Positions 30,938 to 41,845 of a stretch of 64,000 nt of DNA are shown here, in pieces. Position numbers and translations under genes: made by a program. Location: positions 6,250,043 to 6,314,042 of the forward strand of contig CM077155.1 of the NCBI GenBank assembly GCA_039583875.1. The letters are read 5' to 3'. The DNA comes from Platanthera guangdongensis. Lineage: Eukaryota > Streptophyta > Magnoliopsida > Asparagales > Orchidaceae. The notes under the pieces were generated by a model. That model was not told where the DNA came from, ran no database searches, and saw nothing but the letters and a program-made list of their open reading frames with translations. Numbering within the stretch: the first letter of the stretch is position 1; each line of letters starts with the position of its first letter.

Positions 30938-33900
30938 GAATGTCCAAAGGCCACCAAAACGCCGATCTGGTATTTGGACAGTGGATGCTCCCGGCATATG
31001 ACTGGGACAAGAAGCCTGCTGCGTGATTACACTCCAGTCGAGAATGGACCCAAAGTCATCTTTGGAGGGTCAGATCGAGGAGTCAGCAGAGGTTACGGTA
31101 TGATTTCCAACGGTATAATCTCTATCACCGACGTGGCTTATGTTGAAGGGTTAAACCATAACCTGATCAGTGTGAGTTAGTTATGTGACAAAGATTATGA
31201 CGTTAAGTTCTGCAAGGATAAATGTCTGATAATTTCACGTACCTCTTCTGAGACGGTATTATCAGGCATTAGGAGCAGAAATATCTTATGCTTAGATTTT
31301 CTCAGTTTAGATTCATCTACCCCTGTATGCCTTGTGGCAAGAGGCAGTGCATCTCTTTGTGATCAATGGCACAAGAGATTGGCACATATTAATTTCAAGA
31401 CAATTAGTTTGCTGTTTTCTAAGAACTTAGTAAGGGATGCTCCCATTATCAAGTGCATCATAGATAGCCTCTGTCCTGCATGCCAGATGGGTAAACAGAC
31501 TTGGGCTACCTTTAAGAGCATTGCAGACAAAGACTCTTCCCGATGTCTTTACCTTTTACATATGGACTTGTTTGGTCCAATGCAAGTTCATAGCTTGGGA
31601 GGCAAGTCCTATATGCTAGTGATAGTTGATGATCATTCTCGGTTTACATGAGTGTTCTTCTTAAAACGAAAGTCGGATATGTTTGACATCTTCACTAGTT
31701 TTGTCAAGCAGGTTCAGAACGAATTTAACTGCCCAGTGGTCAAAATCAGAAGTGACCATGGAACAGAATTCGAATCTGGTGCTATGACAGAGTTTTGTGA
31801 AGAACAAGGTATCTTTCATGAGTTTTCCTCCCCGCGCACTCCTCAGCAAAATGGAGTTGCGGAGAGTAGAAATAGAACTCTCATTGAAGCATGCACGACA
31901 ATGTTGAAAGACGCTTCTCTCCCAGAATACTTCTGGGCAGAGGCTGTCAACACAGCTTGTCATGTACAAAACCGAGCATTGATCAACAAGCATCAACGTA
32001 ATACGCCTTACGAGCTACTGAAAGGCAGGAAACCAACCATGTCCTACTTGAGGATCTTTGGTTGCAGATGCTATGTACTGAATAATGGGAAGTACCCGCG
32101 TACTAAATTTGGTGAAAAATGCTTCGAAGGCATATTTATGGGCTATAGTTCCCACAGTCGGGCATATAGGGTCTTCAATAAGAAAACCTTAGTGGTAGAA
32201 GAATCAATTAATGTTGTATTTGATGAAGGAACTTTGCTTAACAGCAATTTTTCCAGTGGTATTCTTGAAGATGCAGGTGCACGACTTGAACAGCTGAGTC
32301 TCAATGAGACCGCTAAAGATGACACTCCTAAGTACGTCAAAGTTTCCACCTCCACGTCATTTGGGAACGTTGAAGATCAAAATGGAACAAATCTCCTAGA
32401 AGGAGGAGAAGCCCAAGAAGTAGTCGAAGCTCCAGACGCCAGACTTCTAGAGCTCCGGCACGTGAGGGATCATCCTAGAGATCAGATCATCGGAGATCCT
32501 CGTGTCGGTGTCAGAACTCGAAGAGGTACTATTAACGAAGTATTGCATCTTAGCTTCCTGTCACAGGTTGAGCCAAAGAAGTTCGACGAGGAGAACAAAG
32601 ATGCGGCATGGATTTCGGCCATGCAAGATGAACTACATCAATTCGAACGATGCAACGTTTGGACGCTGGTTCCCAGACCACACAAGCAGAATGTGATTGG
32701 CACCAAGTGGATTTTCAGAAACAAACTGGATGAACATGGTGTTATCATAAAGAACAAGGCAAGGCTGGTGGCTCAAGGTTACAGACAGGAGGAGGGGATT
32801 GACTTCGACCAAACGTTCGCACCAGTAGCAAGGCTCGAGGCAATCAGATTGTTCCTGGCGTATGCTTCGCACAAAGGATTCACAGTCTATCAAATGGACG
32901 TGAAATCAGCATTCTTGAACGGAGACCTGAAAGAGGAAGTATACGTCGCTCAACCCCCAGGTTTTGTCAATCCTACTTATCCCAATCATGTGTATTTTCT
33001 CAATAAAGCTCTTTATGGTTTAAAACAAGCTCCTCGAGCTTGGTATGAGACTTTATCTAGTTTTCTTCTTGAGAACAAGTTCTCTAGAGGTAAAATAGAT
33101 AAAACATTGTTTCTCAGGGAAGTCAAAGGCAAGATTTTGCTGGTGCAAATTTATGTCGATGACATTATATTCGGCTCAACGGACAACAATCTTTGCAAAA
33201 AGTTTTCTAAACTTATGCAAGGAAAGTTTGAAATGAGCAGTATGGGAGAGCTCAAGTATTTCTTGGGACTTCAAGTGAAACAGTCTGAGGATGGAATCTT
33301 CATCTCTCAGACGAAGTTCACAAATGAACTCCTTAAGAAATTCGGTATGGAGAATGCAACCTCTATGAGGACTCCAATGGGATCCACTATGTCTCTGGAT
33401 AAGGATGAGAAAGGTAAACCTTTCGATGAAACCAAATACAGAAGCATCATTGGATCCCTGCTCTACCTCACTGCCAGTAGACCGGATATCATGTTCTCCA
33501 CATGTGTCTGTGCCAGATATCAGGTGAACACTAAGGAATCTCACTATGTCGCTGCAAAGCGAATTCTAAGATACCTTAAAGGTACTCCAAATCTTGGCTT
33601 GTGGTACCCGAGAAACAATGATGTCGAGCTAATAAGTTTTTCAGATGCTGATTTTGCAGTGAGTAGGGATGACAGGAAAAGCACCTCCGGGACGTGTCAA
33701 TTCCTCGGACGAAGGCTTATCTCATGGAATAGCAAGAAACAGAATTGTGTTGCAACCTCCACAGCAGAGTCTGAGTACATCTCGGCAGGCAGCTGTTGCG
33801 CACAACTCCTATGGATCAGAAACCAGTTAGCCGACTACGACCTTCAGTTCAAGGAAGTACCAATGTACTGCGACTCCTCCAGTGCAATTGCAATTGCCAA

Positions 33901-34099
33901 CAATCCGGTTTCGCACAGCAGAACGAAGCATATTGAAGTGCGCTACCACTTCATTCGGGAGCACGTGGAGAACAAGGACATCTCTCTCTATTATGTCCCC
34001 ACGGACAAGCAGATTGCAGATATATTCACAAAGCCCTTAGACGAGGCCAAGTTCAGTCTTTTCAAAACTGAATTGGGGATGCTAAATAATGAGGAATGA
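30938..34099 (+). pseudogene. Sirevirus-like Pol (PR-IN-RT-RH), two stops
   Basis: A single frame of about 1050 codons, broken only by TAG at 31178-31180 and TGA at 31649-31651. The protease active site DSG is at 30977-30985 (WYLDSGCSRHMTG). A GAG-pre-integrase zinc region follows, with WHKRLAHINF and CPACQMGK. Integrase keeps [15 protein letters not shown] and NGVAESRNR, so D, D and E are all present. RT runs from [12 protein letters not shown] to the catalytic YVDD at 33152-33163. RNase H has [26 protein letters not shown] and the end motif IADIFTKPL. Both stops are single-base changes from likely sense codons (Gln, Trp). Everything else looks functional. Confidence 0.9.
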
Positions 34100-34109
34100 A
34101 GACTACAGA

Positions 34110-34444
34110 AGCTTCAGGCTCGTGCAAGAACTAAAGGGGAGGAAGGTACTCAAGATGAGCACAGGCGCAAGAACTGAGGGGGAGCAAGGTACTCAAGTGT
34201 GAGCACAAGTGCAAGAACTGAGGGGGAGCAAGGGGTCAAATGCTACAGACCCCGATTTGCAGAAGCCGAAAAGGGGGAGATTACCCTCTCGGCTAAGGCT
34301 AAGGTGGCTCCAAGCTTGCTCCCAAGAAATTGGCATTGGTAATGAATAACTCACTCAACTCAATTTCAAGTTTATGATTTTCATTCCCATATGCTCTATT
34401 CACCTTAGCTTGTAGGGTTTAGGCTTCTTCAAATAGGGGGAGAT
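34110..34444 (+). promoter_or_regulatory. Repeated polypurine tracts and final PPT
   Basis: Units of about 50 bp containing GCAAGAACTGAGGGGGAGCA are repeated two to three times between about 34115 and 34235. AAAAGGGGGAGAT occurs near 34270. The final tract TAGGGGGAGAT lies directly before the 3' LTR at 34434-34444. The last one should prime plus-strand DNA. Multiplied polypurine tracts are a known Sirevirus trait. Confidence 0.75.
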
Positions 34445-36145
34445 TGTTGGGTATTGTATCCACAATGTACCTGATTTGAAGAAGCCCCTGGACAAGCTAA
34501 GGTCAATAGACAATGTATTTGATAAAATATTTCAAGTTGTGCTTGCAGTTATTCCACGATAAGTGCACACCAATGTCAGGGTGCAGTAGGTCAATATACA
34601 CGGGTCTGCACGACGTAATCCCTCGTTGAGCAGATCAGTGCGTTGGCCTACGTGTACTCTCTCTATTGGAGTGCACTTACTTTCAAGTACAGGGTTGTGA
34701 TCTTGCAAGAGCAGACAAGGAGCAAGGATGGGTCAAGGAGCACATCATGGGTGGAAGGACGAAAATTTGTCTAAGTGTAAATCGACGAGAATCGTCAAGT
34801 GATTCTCGTCGATTCGGCGAGAATCACTAGTGATTCTCGCCGAATCGTCGAGAATCAGTGGCTGATTCCCGCCGACTCGATCCAGCTACTTCAAAGCAAG
34901 CAACTCTGATTCTAAGTAAGAATCGACGAGAATCACCAAGTGATTCTCGCCGATTCGGCGAGAATCACTAGTGATTCTCGGCGATTCGTCGAGAATCACT
35001 GGCTGATTCTCGCCGTCTCGACCCGGCTGAATCAGTGTGTGCAACCAAGTCAACTTCGACGAGAATCATCCTTGATTCTCGCCGAATCGTCGAGAATCAC
35101 CTTTGATTCTCGACGATTCGACGAGATTCACTTTCGATTCTCGCCGATTTTGACTTGGGCGATTTTCTGGAACTCCCTGAACCGGACTCTGTCGCTGGCA
35201 TTGCTTTGAACCGGAGTTAGAGTTTCTACTTGTGGGACCCACAACGGTCATATTGAAGTTGTCTACAGTATAAATACAGGCGTATCTTTGAACAGTAGGA
35301 CGACGGAATAAAATACACAGAAAGAAGCCGAGCCGATCTTGACCTAAAATCGCGAGTTCCGCTCCGTCGCCGCCGTCGTCGCTCGAGCAAGTTGGTCGCC
35401 GCTTTTGATCGAGATTTCTTCCTGATCTTTCGGCGACAGAAGCTTAGCCAAGCTTAGAGTCTCACGCGTCTATCCAGAGATCCCTTGTCTCTCGATTTGT
35501 TGATCGGGAAAAACTTCCCCGTCCGAATCGATCGAGACGACCGATCCTCGTGTGACCGTTGGTAGACCTAGCTAGCTTCGCTACGAAGTTTGGATCTCCA
35601 ACGTACAGCAGCCGCACATCGTCGTCGCCGCCGATCCCGTGAACCTTGCCGCCGCCTATCTTGCCGCCGCCGGTTCCGGGGAGATCCACTCCAAGAGAGA
35701 TCTAGGGTTGTGGACTCTTTGTGGACTTCAAGAACACGTCGTCAACAAAGAGGGACACCTTAGTCTCCAAACGTAGTTTGTATCTCTTGTACATTCTAGT
35801 TTTACTTTTGTTGTAAAGGAACGTTTGTTCCGGGTTGTAAGGGTTGGGTGCAACCCGTGTGTGGGAGTGTTGACTCATACGTGTGGAAGGGTTCCTTCCG
35901 ATAGTGCAAGGATTGGATTTCAATCCTGTTGGTGAAGAGACCGAGTCGTCCCTTGTTGGGAGATAGGTCGAAGGGGGAAAGTGGATGTACCCAAATCTGG
36001 GAACCACTATAAATAGCTTGTGTATTATGTGTGCTGTGCTGTTTATTTTTATTGTGCAGGTACAATTTTAAATTCCGCAAAAACGCTGCACTTCACTTAT
36101 CCCCCCCCCCATAGGTGAAGGTAGTTGACACTAGGTGAACTTTCA
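34445..36145 (+). mobile_element. Sirevirus-like 3' LTR, 1701 bp
   Basis: Highly similar to the 5' LTR. TATAAATA lies at 35269-35276. The palindrome array at 34785-35148 is fuller than in the 5' copy. Confidence 0.93.
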
Positions 36146-37602
36146 CATGTGGCCAGTGGACTGGACTTGGTGTGATCTGTTCCAAGTCCAGGTTGGCTCA
36201 GTCCGGAGAGATCGCGCAGTGGAGCGCGGGCTGCTTTCTCAGTCCGTCAAGCCTAGTAGAAGTGTTGTTGCCTTGTTTGCTAGCTTGGGGGTATGCGGAC
36301 TAGAGGATTGCCTGTGCAAGAGCGTGCGGACTGGAGCTGGAGTCCGCTGAGTTCGGTTTAGCCTTGTGATGAGGTTATGAACTCAGGAATGCGGACTGGA
36401 GTTTGTTGTGTAAGCAGACTGGATCGGCGTGTCCGCTGAGTCCGGCGGTGCCTTGGAGATAGAGGCAATGGACTCAGGAGGTGCGGACGGAAGTCGGGTG
36501 TCCGCTGAGTCCGGCAGGTGCCTTGATGGCGAAGCTGCTGGCACGGGGTTTGCGGGCAGATGCCTTACCCGCAGATTGGCGGACACAGCTGTTGTGGAGT
36601 CCGGCTGTGGTGGTCCTGGCTTGGCCTCTGGCGGCAAGGCGGGCTGGATATTGGAGTCCGGCCTTGGAGAAGCTAGGGCGGACTGGCTATCTGCACAGGA
36701 GCGGCGGACTGGAATGTGTATCCGCGGGCTTGCGGATACACTTGTTCTTGCTGCGGGATGTGGCAGTGATCCTATCGGCTAGGGCGGTGACCATACTCAT
36801 CATCGTGCCTATAAATAGGACCCATGTCACATCAGGAAAATCGAACCTGAACCGAAGTAAGTGAACAGTATTTGAGCTCGCGTAAGTTGCTGCGGTCTGG
36901 ACTTTGGTGTCCGCGCGGATGGAGAGTTGACCCGGTTGTGCTGTGCAGGTTGTGCGGATAGCGCTGGAAAGCCAGGACTTGGCTCTGATTGCGGTCAGGG
37001 ACAGTGCGGACTCTACGGTTAAGCAACAGGTGGTAAACAGCAGGTCGTGGATAGCGACCAGGCGGTCTTCTCTTTGGCAACTTGGTTCGGGGTTCGGGAA
37101 GTCGCCTGCTTCAGGCGGACTGTTCCATTCGGTGGCGCAGCTTGTGCGGTCTGGCGGCTAGGCGACCTCGCGGTCAGGCGGCCTGCAGATCGGCGGTGAA
37201 GAGCTGGCATTGTAAAGGGTGAGTCCGCGCAGCTTGGGTTGCGGTCTGGCGACCTGGCGGACTGAGCGAACTCCACAGCAGTAGGTCGGCGACTTGTTGA
37301 TTGAGTCCGCGTGGCTTGTTTTTTGTTCTTGTCTTTGTAACTGTCTCTGCTCTCCCGGTGTTGGGTTTTGGTGAAGCATGTCTCGACATGTATGTCTCGC
37401 CTTGTAAAGAAGTTTGCTCTTGATCAATAAAGAAGCTTGTGCTGCATGTGTTGCTGGTTGTTACTGCTTTGTTGAGATAACCCCTGCTAACTCCACGATC
37501 CGGGAAAACTTTCAACATTATAAGTGGGTGTATCCTCCTCCGGTTTGTTGAGTTTTCAACAGGGTATCCAAGGGGGCGTCTGCGGTTTGTTGAATTTTAA
37601 CA
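36146..37602 (+). mobile_element. Family X 5' LTR, second part
   Basis: Continues the LTR after the nested element. It matches 40353-41810. TATAAATA at 36810-36817 is the promoter box. CATGTCTCGACATGTATGTC near 37377 is the U5 block shared with the other X copies. It ends TTTTAACA at 37602. Confidence 0.92.
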
Positions 37603-37614
37603 TGGTATCAGAGG
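37603..37614 (+). promoter_or_regulatory. Primer binding site, family X
   Basis: TGGTATCAGAGG, initiator Met tRNA type, directly after the 5' LTR. Confidence 0.9.
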
Positions 37615-37688
37615 GAGGTTGTTGGAGTGGTCAAGCAGTGCTTAATGGAAGTAGTTGCTCTTCTGTAGAGGAAACCAGTGGTAGAACC

Positions 37689-40340
37689 ATGGCAGTGGAG
37701 GATGCAAGTTGTCTTGGTATTGATCTTCTTACAGCGACGAACTTTGAAAGGTGGAAGTCCTGTATGAAGAGCTTTCTTCTTGGCGAGGACCTTTGGGAGG
37801 TTGTATGCGGAGCAGGAAGACAAGAGGTTACTGCTGGCAATGCTGAAGAGATGAGAGCTTGGAAGGAGACAAATGCGAAAGCGGAGTCTATTCTCAAGCA
37901 GGTGATCTCATCGAAGCTCTTGGACCACATCAGTGGATGTCGGTCAGCTGCGGAGGTCTGGACTTCCCTTGATGGGTTGTTCAGGAAGGAGGTGAAGGTT
38001 GCTGCTGATGATGGTCCCTCTACTTCATATCAGGAACAAAGGAGTATTTCTCCTAGGCGTGATAGGAAGAGGAAGGAAGGACCAAGGTGCTATAAATGCA
38101 AGCAGCAAGGTCATCTTCGGAAGGAGTGCAAGGTTGTCTTGCTCTCGGCGAGCGTAGCTCATGTAGGGAGGAAGGAGAAGAACCTTGTTGGGTTATCAAC
38201 AAGTTCTGGAGCTGATCGGATGAATGCCAGTGATAGTGCAGCTATCTGGCATGAAAGACTGGGACATGTTGGGATGGACAAGCTGAAAGCAATGGCGGAA
38301 AGAAGACTCGTAAGAGACTTGCCTAGATTGTCATCCTATGGCGATGGTCGGGGGTGTGCGGGATGTCAGGAAAGTGGAGCCTATCGCTTCATGGTTGATA
38401 AAGCACAATCCAGATGTATAGCACCATTGGCGGTTGTCCATTGTGCTCTGGTGGGACCGACCGTCACGGCCATTCTTGGAGGCAGCAGGTTCATGCTGAT
38501 ATTGGTTGATGACTATTCTAGGTATACTTGGGTATACTTCATGAAGAAGAAGTCCAACATGGTACGCTTGTTTGTGGAGTTCAAGAAGCTTGTGGAAGGC
38601 CAGCTTGGCCGGAGGATCAAGGTGTTGAGGACAAGTATCGGTGGTGAGTTTGGCTCAACCGAGTTCTCACACTTTTGCAGGAAGCAAGGGATCCGGAAGG
38701 AGATTTCTTGTGGACATACTTCACAACAAGGTAGTATTGCAGGTCGGATGATCCGTTGGTTAACGGAGACCTGCAAGTGTTGGCTTCAGAGTAAAGGCGT
38801 TCCGAAGGCTCTTTGGGCGGAAGGAATGGCCTGTGCTGCTCATGTCATCAACCGGATGCCTCTTAGTCCGATCATAGTGAAGACTCCTTATGAGCTGATG
38901 TTCGGAGTGAAGCCCTCAGTAAAGCACCTTCGGGTGTTTGGATCTACCTGCTATATACAGTCTCCGGGTGCTCTCAAGACAAAGCTAGTCTTTGTTGGAT
39001 ATGATGAGCAGAGGAGAAGATGGAGGTGTATGGATCTTGCGACGAAGAAACTCATAGTGTCGAGAGACATTGTCTTCGATGAGTTGACATCGTATTGGGG
39101 TAGCTCTCATGTGGAGCTAGAGATAAGCAGGTTAGATGGTGGGCTGAAGGAGGCTGCTGCTAAGGAAGTGGAGTTACCTGAGTCACCAGGTGTTCCAGGT
39201 TGTTCTAGCTCCAGGGCAAAGACGTCAGAGTCAGGAAGAAGGGGGAGCGATGCTCCAGGATCTCCTGGCTCGAAGGCGGAGGCTTCCGGTTCAGGAAGCA
39301 GGGGGAGCGATGTTCCAAGCAGTTTTTGTTCAAGAGGGGAGTCTTCTGGTTCAGGTAGCAGGGGGAGCGTTGCTCCAGGTGCTTCTGATTCCAGTAAGGA
39401 GGCGTCTTGTTCAGGGAGCAAAGGGAGCATTGTTCCGGGTTTGCCCGGAAACGGAGCTGGTTCAGTAGCAGCGGAGGTGGTTAGCCATGATCAGATTCTT
39501 CGGAGATCGAAGAGGATCAGTAAGCCACCAGCTCGATATAGTGAAGGGAACACGACAGACTTGGTTCCGTGTTTCCTTGTTAGCCCTCAGGTCGAGCAAG
39601 GTTCTTCCGGCTGTGATGACCCCACTAGAATCAAGGAGGTGGTTGACACCAAGGCTGAAGAGGTGACTTCTCTCAGAGATAACAAGGCTTGGGCTTTTGT
39701 ACCCAAGGAAGTTGGTGATACTCCTGTGATGCAAGAGTGGAGGTTGAAGCTGAAGAAGGCAGAGGGAAGCATGACTCCTTTTTGGAGATGCTGGAGGGCT
39801 CCCTCATGGTCCATGATATGCGGGGCGAGGACTATGTCTTTGACATCTCTTCGTAGATGCTATCGGAAGGACCAGGTGCAAGGTTACGGGAGCTGCTGGA
39901 GTTATTCACCACTTCTCACTTCAAGGGGGAGTGTTGAATTATGTGAAGTGAAAGTGGGTGAATGGAAGGCTTGGGAAACCTATCCGCGCGGACTACGCCG
40001 ACAGGGTTGGCGGACTGCTAGGTCGGAAGGGATGTTACAGGCGGTTTGCTCTGTGGCGGCCTGGGCAGTCTGTTCGCACGGACTACGCGGACAGCAGCGG
40101 TCTGACAAGCCAGTGTATGCTCAGCAGGCGGTTGACTCCCATGAAGTAACTGGGCGGATAGAAATGCTATCCGCGAAGTCCGGCATGAAGCGGACTGAAG
40201 AACTGGAGCTCGGCAGACCGGTTTGGCAGTTGCCTTGGTCTTGCTCTGGTGCAGCGGGAAGCCGCGGAGACCGCCGGTCAGCGCGGACAGAAACTGGAGG
40301 TCGCCCGGTATGGCGGGCTAGATCCAGTGTCCGCCAGTAA
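37689..40340 (+). CDS. Family X Gag-integrase fusion with dead integrase
   Basis: An uninterrupted 883-codon frame from ATG 37689; upstream codons of the frame lie in the LTR/PBS. It encodes gag (about 1-130, with TATNFERWKSCMKSFL), a CCHC knuckle CYKCKQQGHLRKEC (134-147), then directly the GAG-pre-integrase (WHERLGHVGMDKLKA, CAGCQ) and integrase. The protease is deleted. The integrase fold motifs are kept, but the triad is gone. HxD is HCA (A253), TDNGGEF is TSIGGEF (S316) and VAERKN is IAGRMI (G352). Spacing still fits D-D-35-E. A tail of four SGSGSRGS-type repeats (39205-39450) and an RT start (EEVTSLRDNKAWAFVPKE) follow. It then joins out of frame to the end of RNase H and runs 409 bp into the 3' LTR. 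Probably expressed RNA; enzymatically inactive. Confidence 0.85.
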   Translation: MAVEDASCLGIDLLTATNFERWKSCMKSFLLGEDLWEVVCGAGRQEVTAGNAEEMRAWKETNAKAESILKQVISSKLLDHISGCRSAAEVWTSLDGLFRKEVKVAADDGPSTSYQEQRSISPRRDRKRKEGPRCYKCKQQGHLRKECKVVLLSASVAHVGRKEKNLVGLSTSSGADRMNASDSAAIWHERLGHVGMDKLKAMAERRLVRDLPRLSSYGDGRGCAGCQESGAYRFMVDKAQSRCIAPLAVVHCALVGPTVTAILGGSRFMLILVDDYSRYTWVYFMKKKSNMVRLFVEFKKLVEGQLGRRIKVLRTSIGGEFGSTEFSHFCRKQGIRKEISCGHTSQQGSIAGRMIRWLTETCKCWLQSKGVPKALWAEGMACAAHVINRMPLSPIIVKTPYELMFGVKPSVKHLRVFGSTCYIQSPGALKTKLVFVGYDEQRRRWRCMDLATKKLIVSRDIVFDELTSYWGSSHVELEISRLDGGLKEAAAKEVELPESPGVPGCSSSRAKTSESGRRGSDAPGSPGSKAEASGSGSRGSDVPSSFCSRGESSGSGSRGSVAPGASDSSKEASCSGSKGSIVPGLPGNGAGSVAAEVVSHDQILRRSKRISKPPARYSEGNTTDLVPCFLVSPQVEQGSSGCDDPTRIKEVVDTKAEEVTSLRDNKAWAFVPKEVGDTPVMQEWRLKLKKAEGSMTPFWRCWRAPSWSMICGARTMSLTSLRRCYRKDQVQGYGSCWSYSPLLTSRGSVELCEVKVGEWKAWETYPRGLRRQGWRTARSEGMLQAVCSVAAWAVCSHGLRGQQRSDKPVYAQQAVDSHEVTGRIEMLSAKSGMKRTEELELGRPVWQLPWSCSGAAGSRGDRRSARTETGGRPVWRARSSVRQ
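39921..39931 (+). promoter_or_regulatory. Polypurine tract, family X
   Basis: CAAGGGGGAG immediately before the 3' LTR TGTTGAATT at 39932. The other X copies have CAAGGAGGAG and CAAGGGGGAG in the same place. Confidence 0.85.
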
Positions 40341-41810
40341 GTGCGGACTGGCCCATGTGGCCAGTGGACTAGACTTGGTGTGATCTGTTCCAAGTCCAGG
40401 TTGGCTCAGTCTGGGGAGATCGCGCAGTGGAGCGCGGGCTGCTTTCTCAGTCCGCCAAGCCTAGTAGAAGTGTTGTTGCCTTGTTTGCTAGCTTGGGGGT
40501 ATGCGGACTGGAGGATTGCCTGTGCAAGAGCGTGCGGACTGGAGCTGGAGTCCGCTGAGTTCGGTTTATCCTTGTGATGAGGTTATGAACTCAGGAATGC
40601 GGACTGGAGTTTGCTGTGTAAGCAGACTGGATCGGCGTGTCCGCTGAGTCCGGCGGTGCCTTGGAGATAGAGGCAATGGACTCAGGAGGTGCGGATGGAA
40701 GTCGGGTGTCCGCTGAGTCCGGCAGGTGCCTTGATGGCAAAGCTGCGGGCTCGGGGTTTGCGGGCTGATGCCTTGTCCGCAGATTGGCGGACACAGCTGT
40801 TGTGGAGTCCGGCTGTGGTGGTCCTGGCTTGGCCTCTGGCGGCAAGGCGGGCTGGATATTGGAGTCCGGCCTTGGAGAAGCTGGGGCGGACTGGCTATCT
40901 GCACAGGAGCGGCGGACTGGAATGTGTATCCGCGGGCTTGCGGATACACTTGTTCTTGCTGCGGGATGTGGCGGTGATCCTATCGGCTAGGGCGGTGACC
41001 ATACTCATCATCGTGCCTATAAATAGGACCCATGTCACATCAGGAGAATCGAACCTGAACCGAAGTAAGTGAACAGTATTTGAGCTCGCGTAAGTTGCTG
41101 CGGTCTGGACTTTGGTGTCCGCGCGGATAGAGAGTTGACCCGGTTGTGCTGTGCAGGTTGTGCGGATAGCGCTGGAAAGCCAGGACTTGGCTCTGATTGC
41201 GGCCAGGGACAGTGCGGACTCTGCGGTTAAGCAACATGCGGTAAACAGCAGGTCGCGGATAGCGACCAGGCGGTCTTCTCTTTGGCAACTTGGTTCGGGG
41301 TTCGGGAAGTCGCCTGCTTCGGGCGGACTATTCCATTCGGTGGCGCAGCTTGTGCGATCTGGCGGCTAGGCGACCTCGCGGTCAGGCGGCCTGCAGATCG
41401 GCGGTGAAGAGCTAGCATTGGAAAGGGTGAGTCCGCGCGGCTTGGGTTGCGGTCTGGCGACCTGGCGGACTGAGCGGACTCCACAGCAGTAGGTCGGCGA
41501 CTTGTTGATTGAGTCCGCGCAGCTTGTTTTTTGTTCTTGTCTTTGTAACTGTCTCTGCTCTCCCGGTGTTGGGTTTTGGTGAAACATGTCTCGCCATGTA
41601 TGTCTCGCCTTGTAAAGAAGTTTGCTCTTGATCAATAAAGAAGCTTGTGCTGCATGTGTTGCTGGTTGTTACTGCTTTGTTGAGATAACCTCTGCTAACT
41701 CCACGATCCGGGAAAACTTTCAACATTATAAGTGGGCGTATCCTCCTCCGGTTTGTTGAGTTTTCAACAGGGTATCCAAGGGGGCGTCTGCGGTTTGTTG
41801 AATTTTAACA
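39932..41810 (+). mobile_element. Family X 3' LTR, 1879 bp, uninterrupted
   Basis: Uninterrupted reference copy of the LTR. TATAAATA lies at 41018-41025. At least 25 GCGGAC/GTCCGC words are spread over the first 1.55 kb, many as GCGGACT. The reading frames seen in it are fortuitous, and one carries the end of the upstream ORF. Confidence 0.92.
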
Positions 41811-41845
41811 ATAACAATACATTCCCCCCCACAATTTCCTTGTCC

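Larger units (their letters stand above)
26859..36145 (+). mobile_element. Sirevirus-like copia element, nearly intact
   Basis: 9287 bp with LTRs 26859-28542 and 34445-36145, starting TGTTGGGTATTG and ending GAACTTTCA. It has a Met-tRNA PBS, a long gag, pol in the order PR-IN-RT-RH, and a repeated polypurine region. The TSD is CCTGT/CATGT, one mismatch. The large gag with zinc knuckle and coiled coil, the protease motif LDSGCSRHMTG, LTR palindromes and multiplied polypurine tracts agree with what is known of Sireviruses. High LTR identity makes it the youngest insertion in the nest. Two stop codons in pol probably make it non-autonomous now. Confidence 0.93.
26429..41810 (+). mobile_element. 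Copia family X deletion derivative with nested Sirevirus
   Basis: A complete insertion by its ends: TGTTGAATT at 26429 and TTTTAACA at 41810, with TSD ATAAC (26424-26428, 41811-41815). Its 5' LTR is split by the Sirevirus at 26859-36145. After removing that, the 5' LTR (about 1877 bp) and 3' LTR (1879 bp) agree in length and nearly everywhere in sequence. The internal region is only 2.3 kb and encodes a single open frame, compared with about 4.9 kb in the X copy at 49.9-57.9 kb. Confidence 0.92.

Noticed and set aside
36429..36864. Frames in the X LTRs around 36.4-36.9 and 40.6-41.1 kb as conserved genes
   Set aside because: Their conservation is explained by LTR identity, not coding selection. 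They do not match the other X LTRs as protein.
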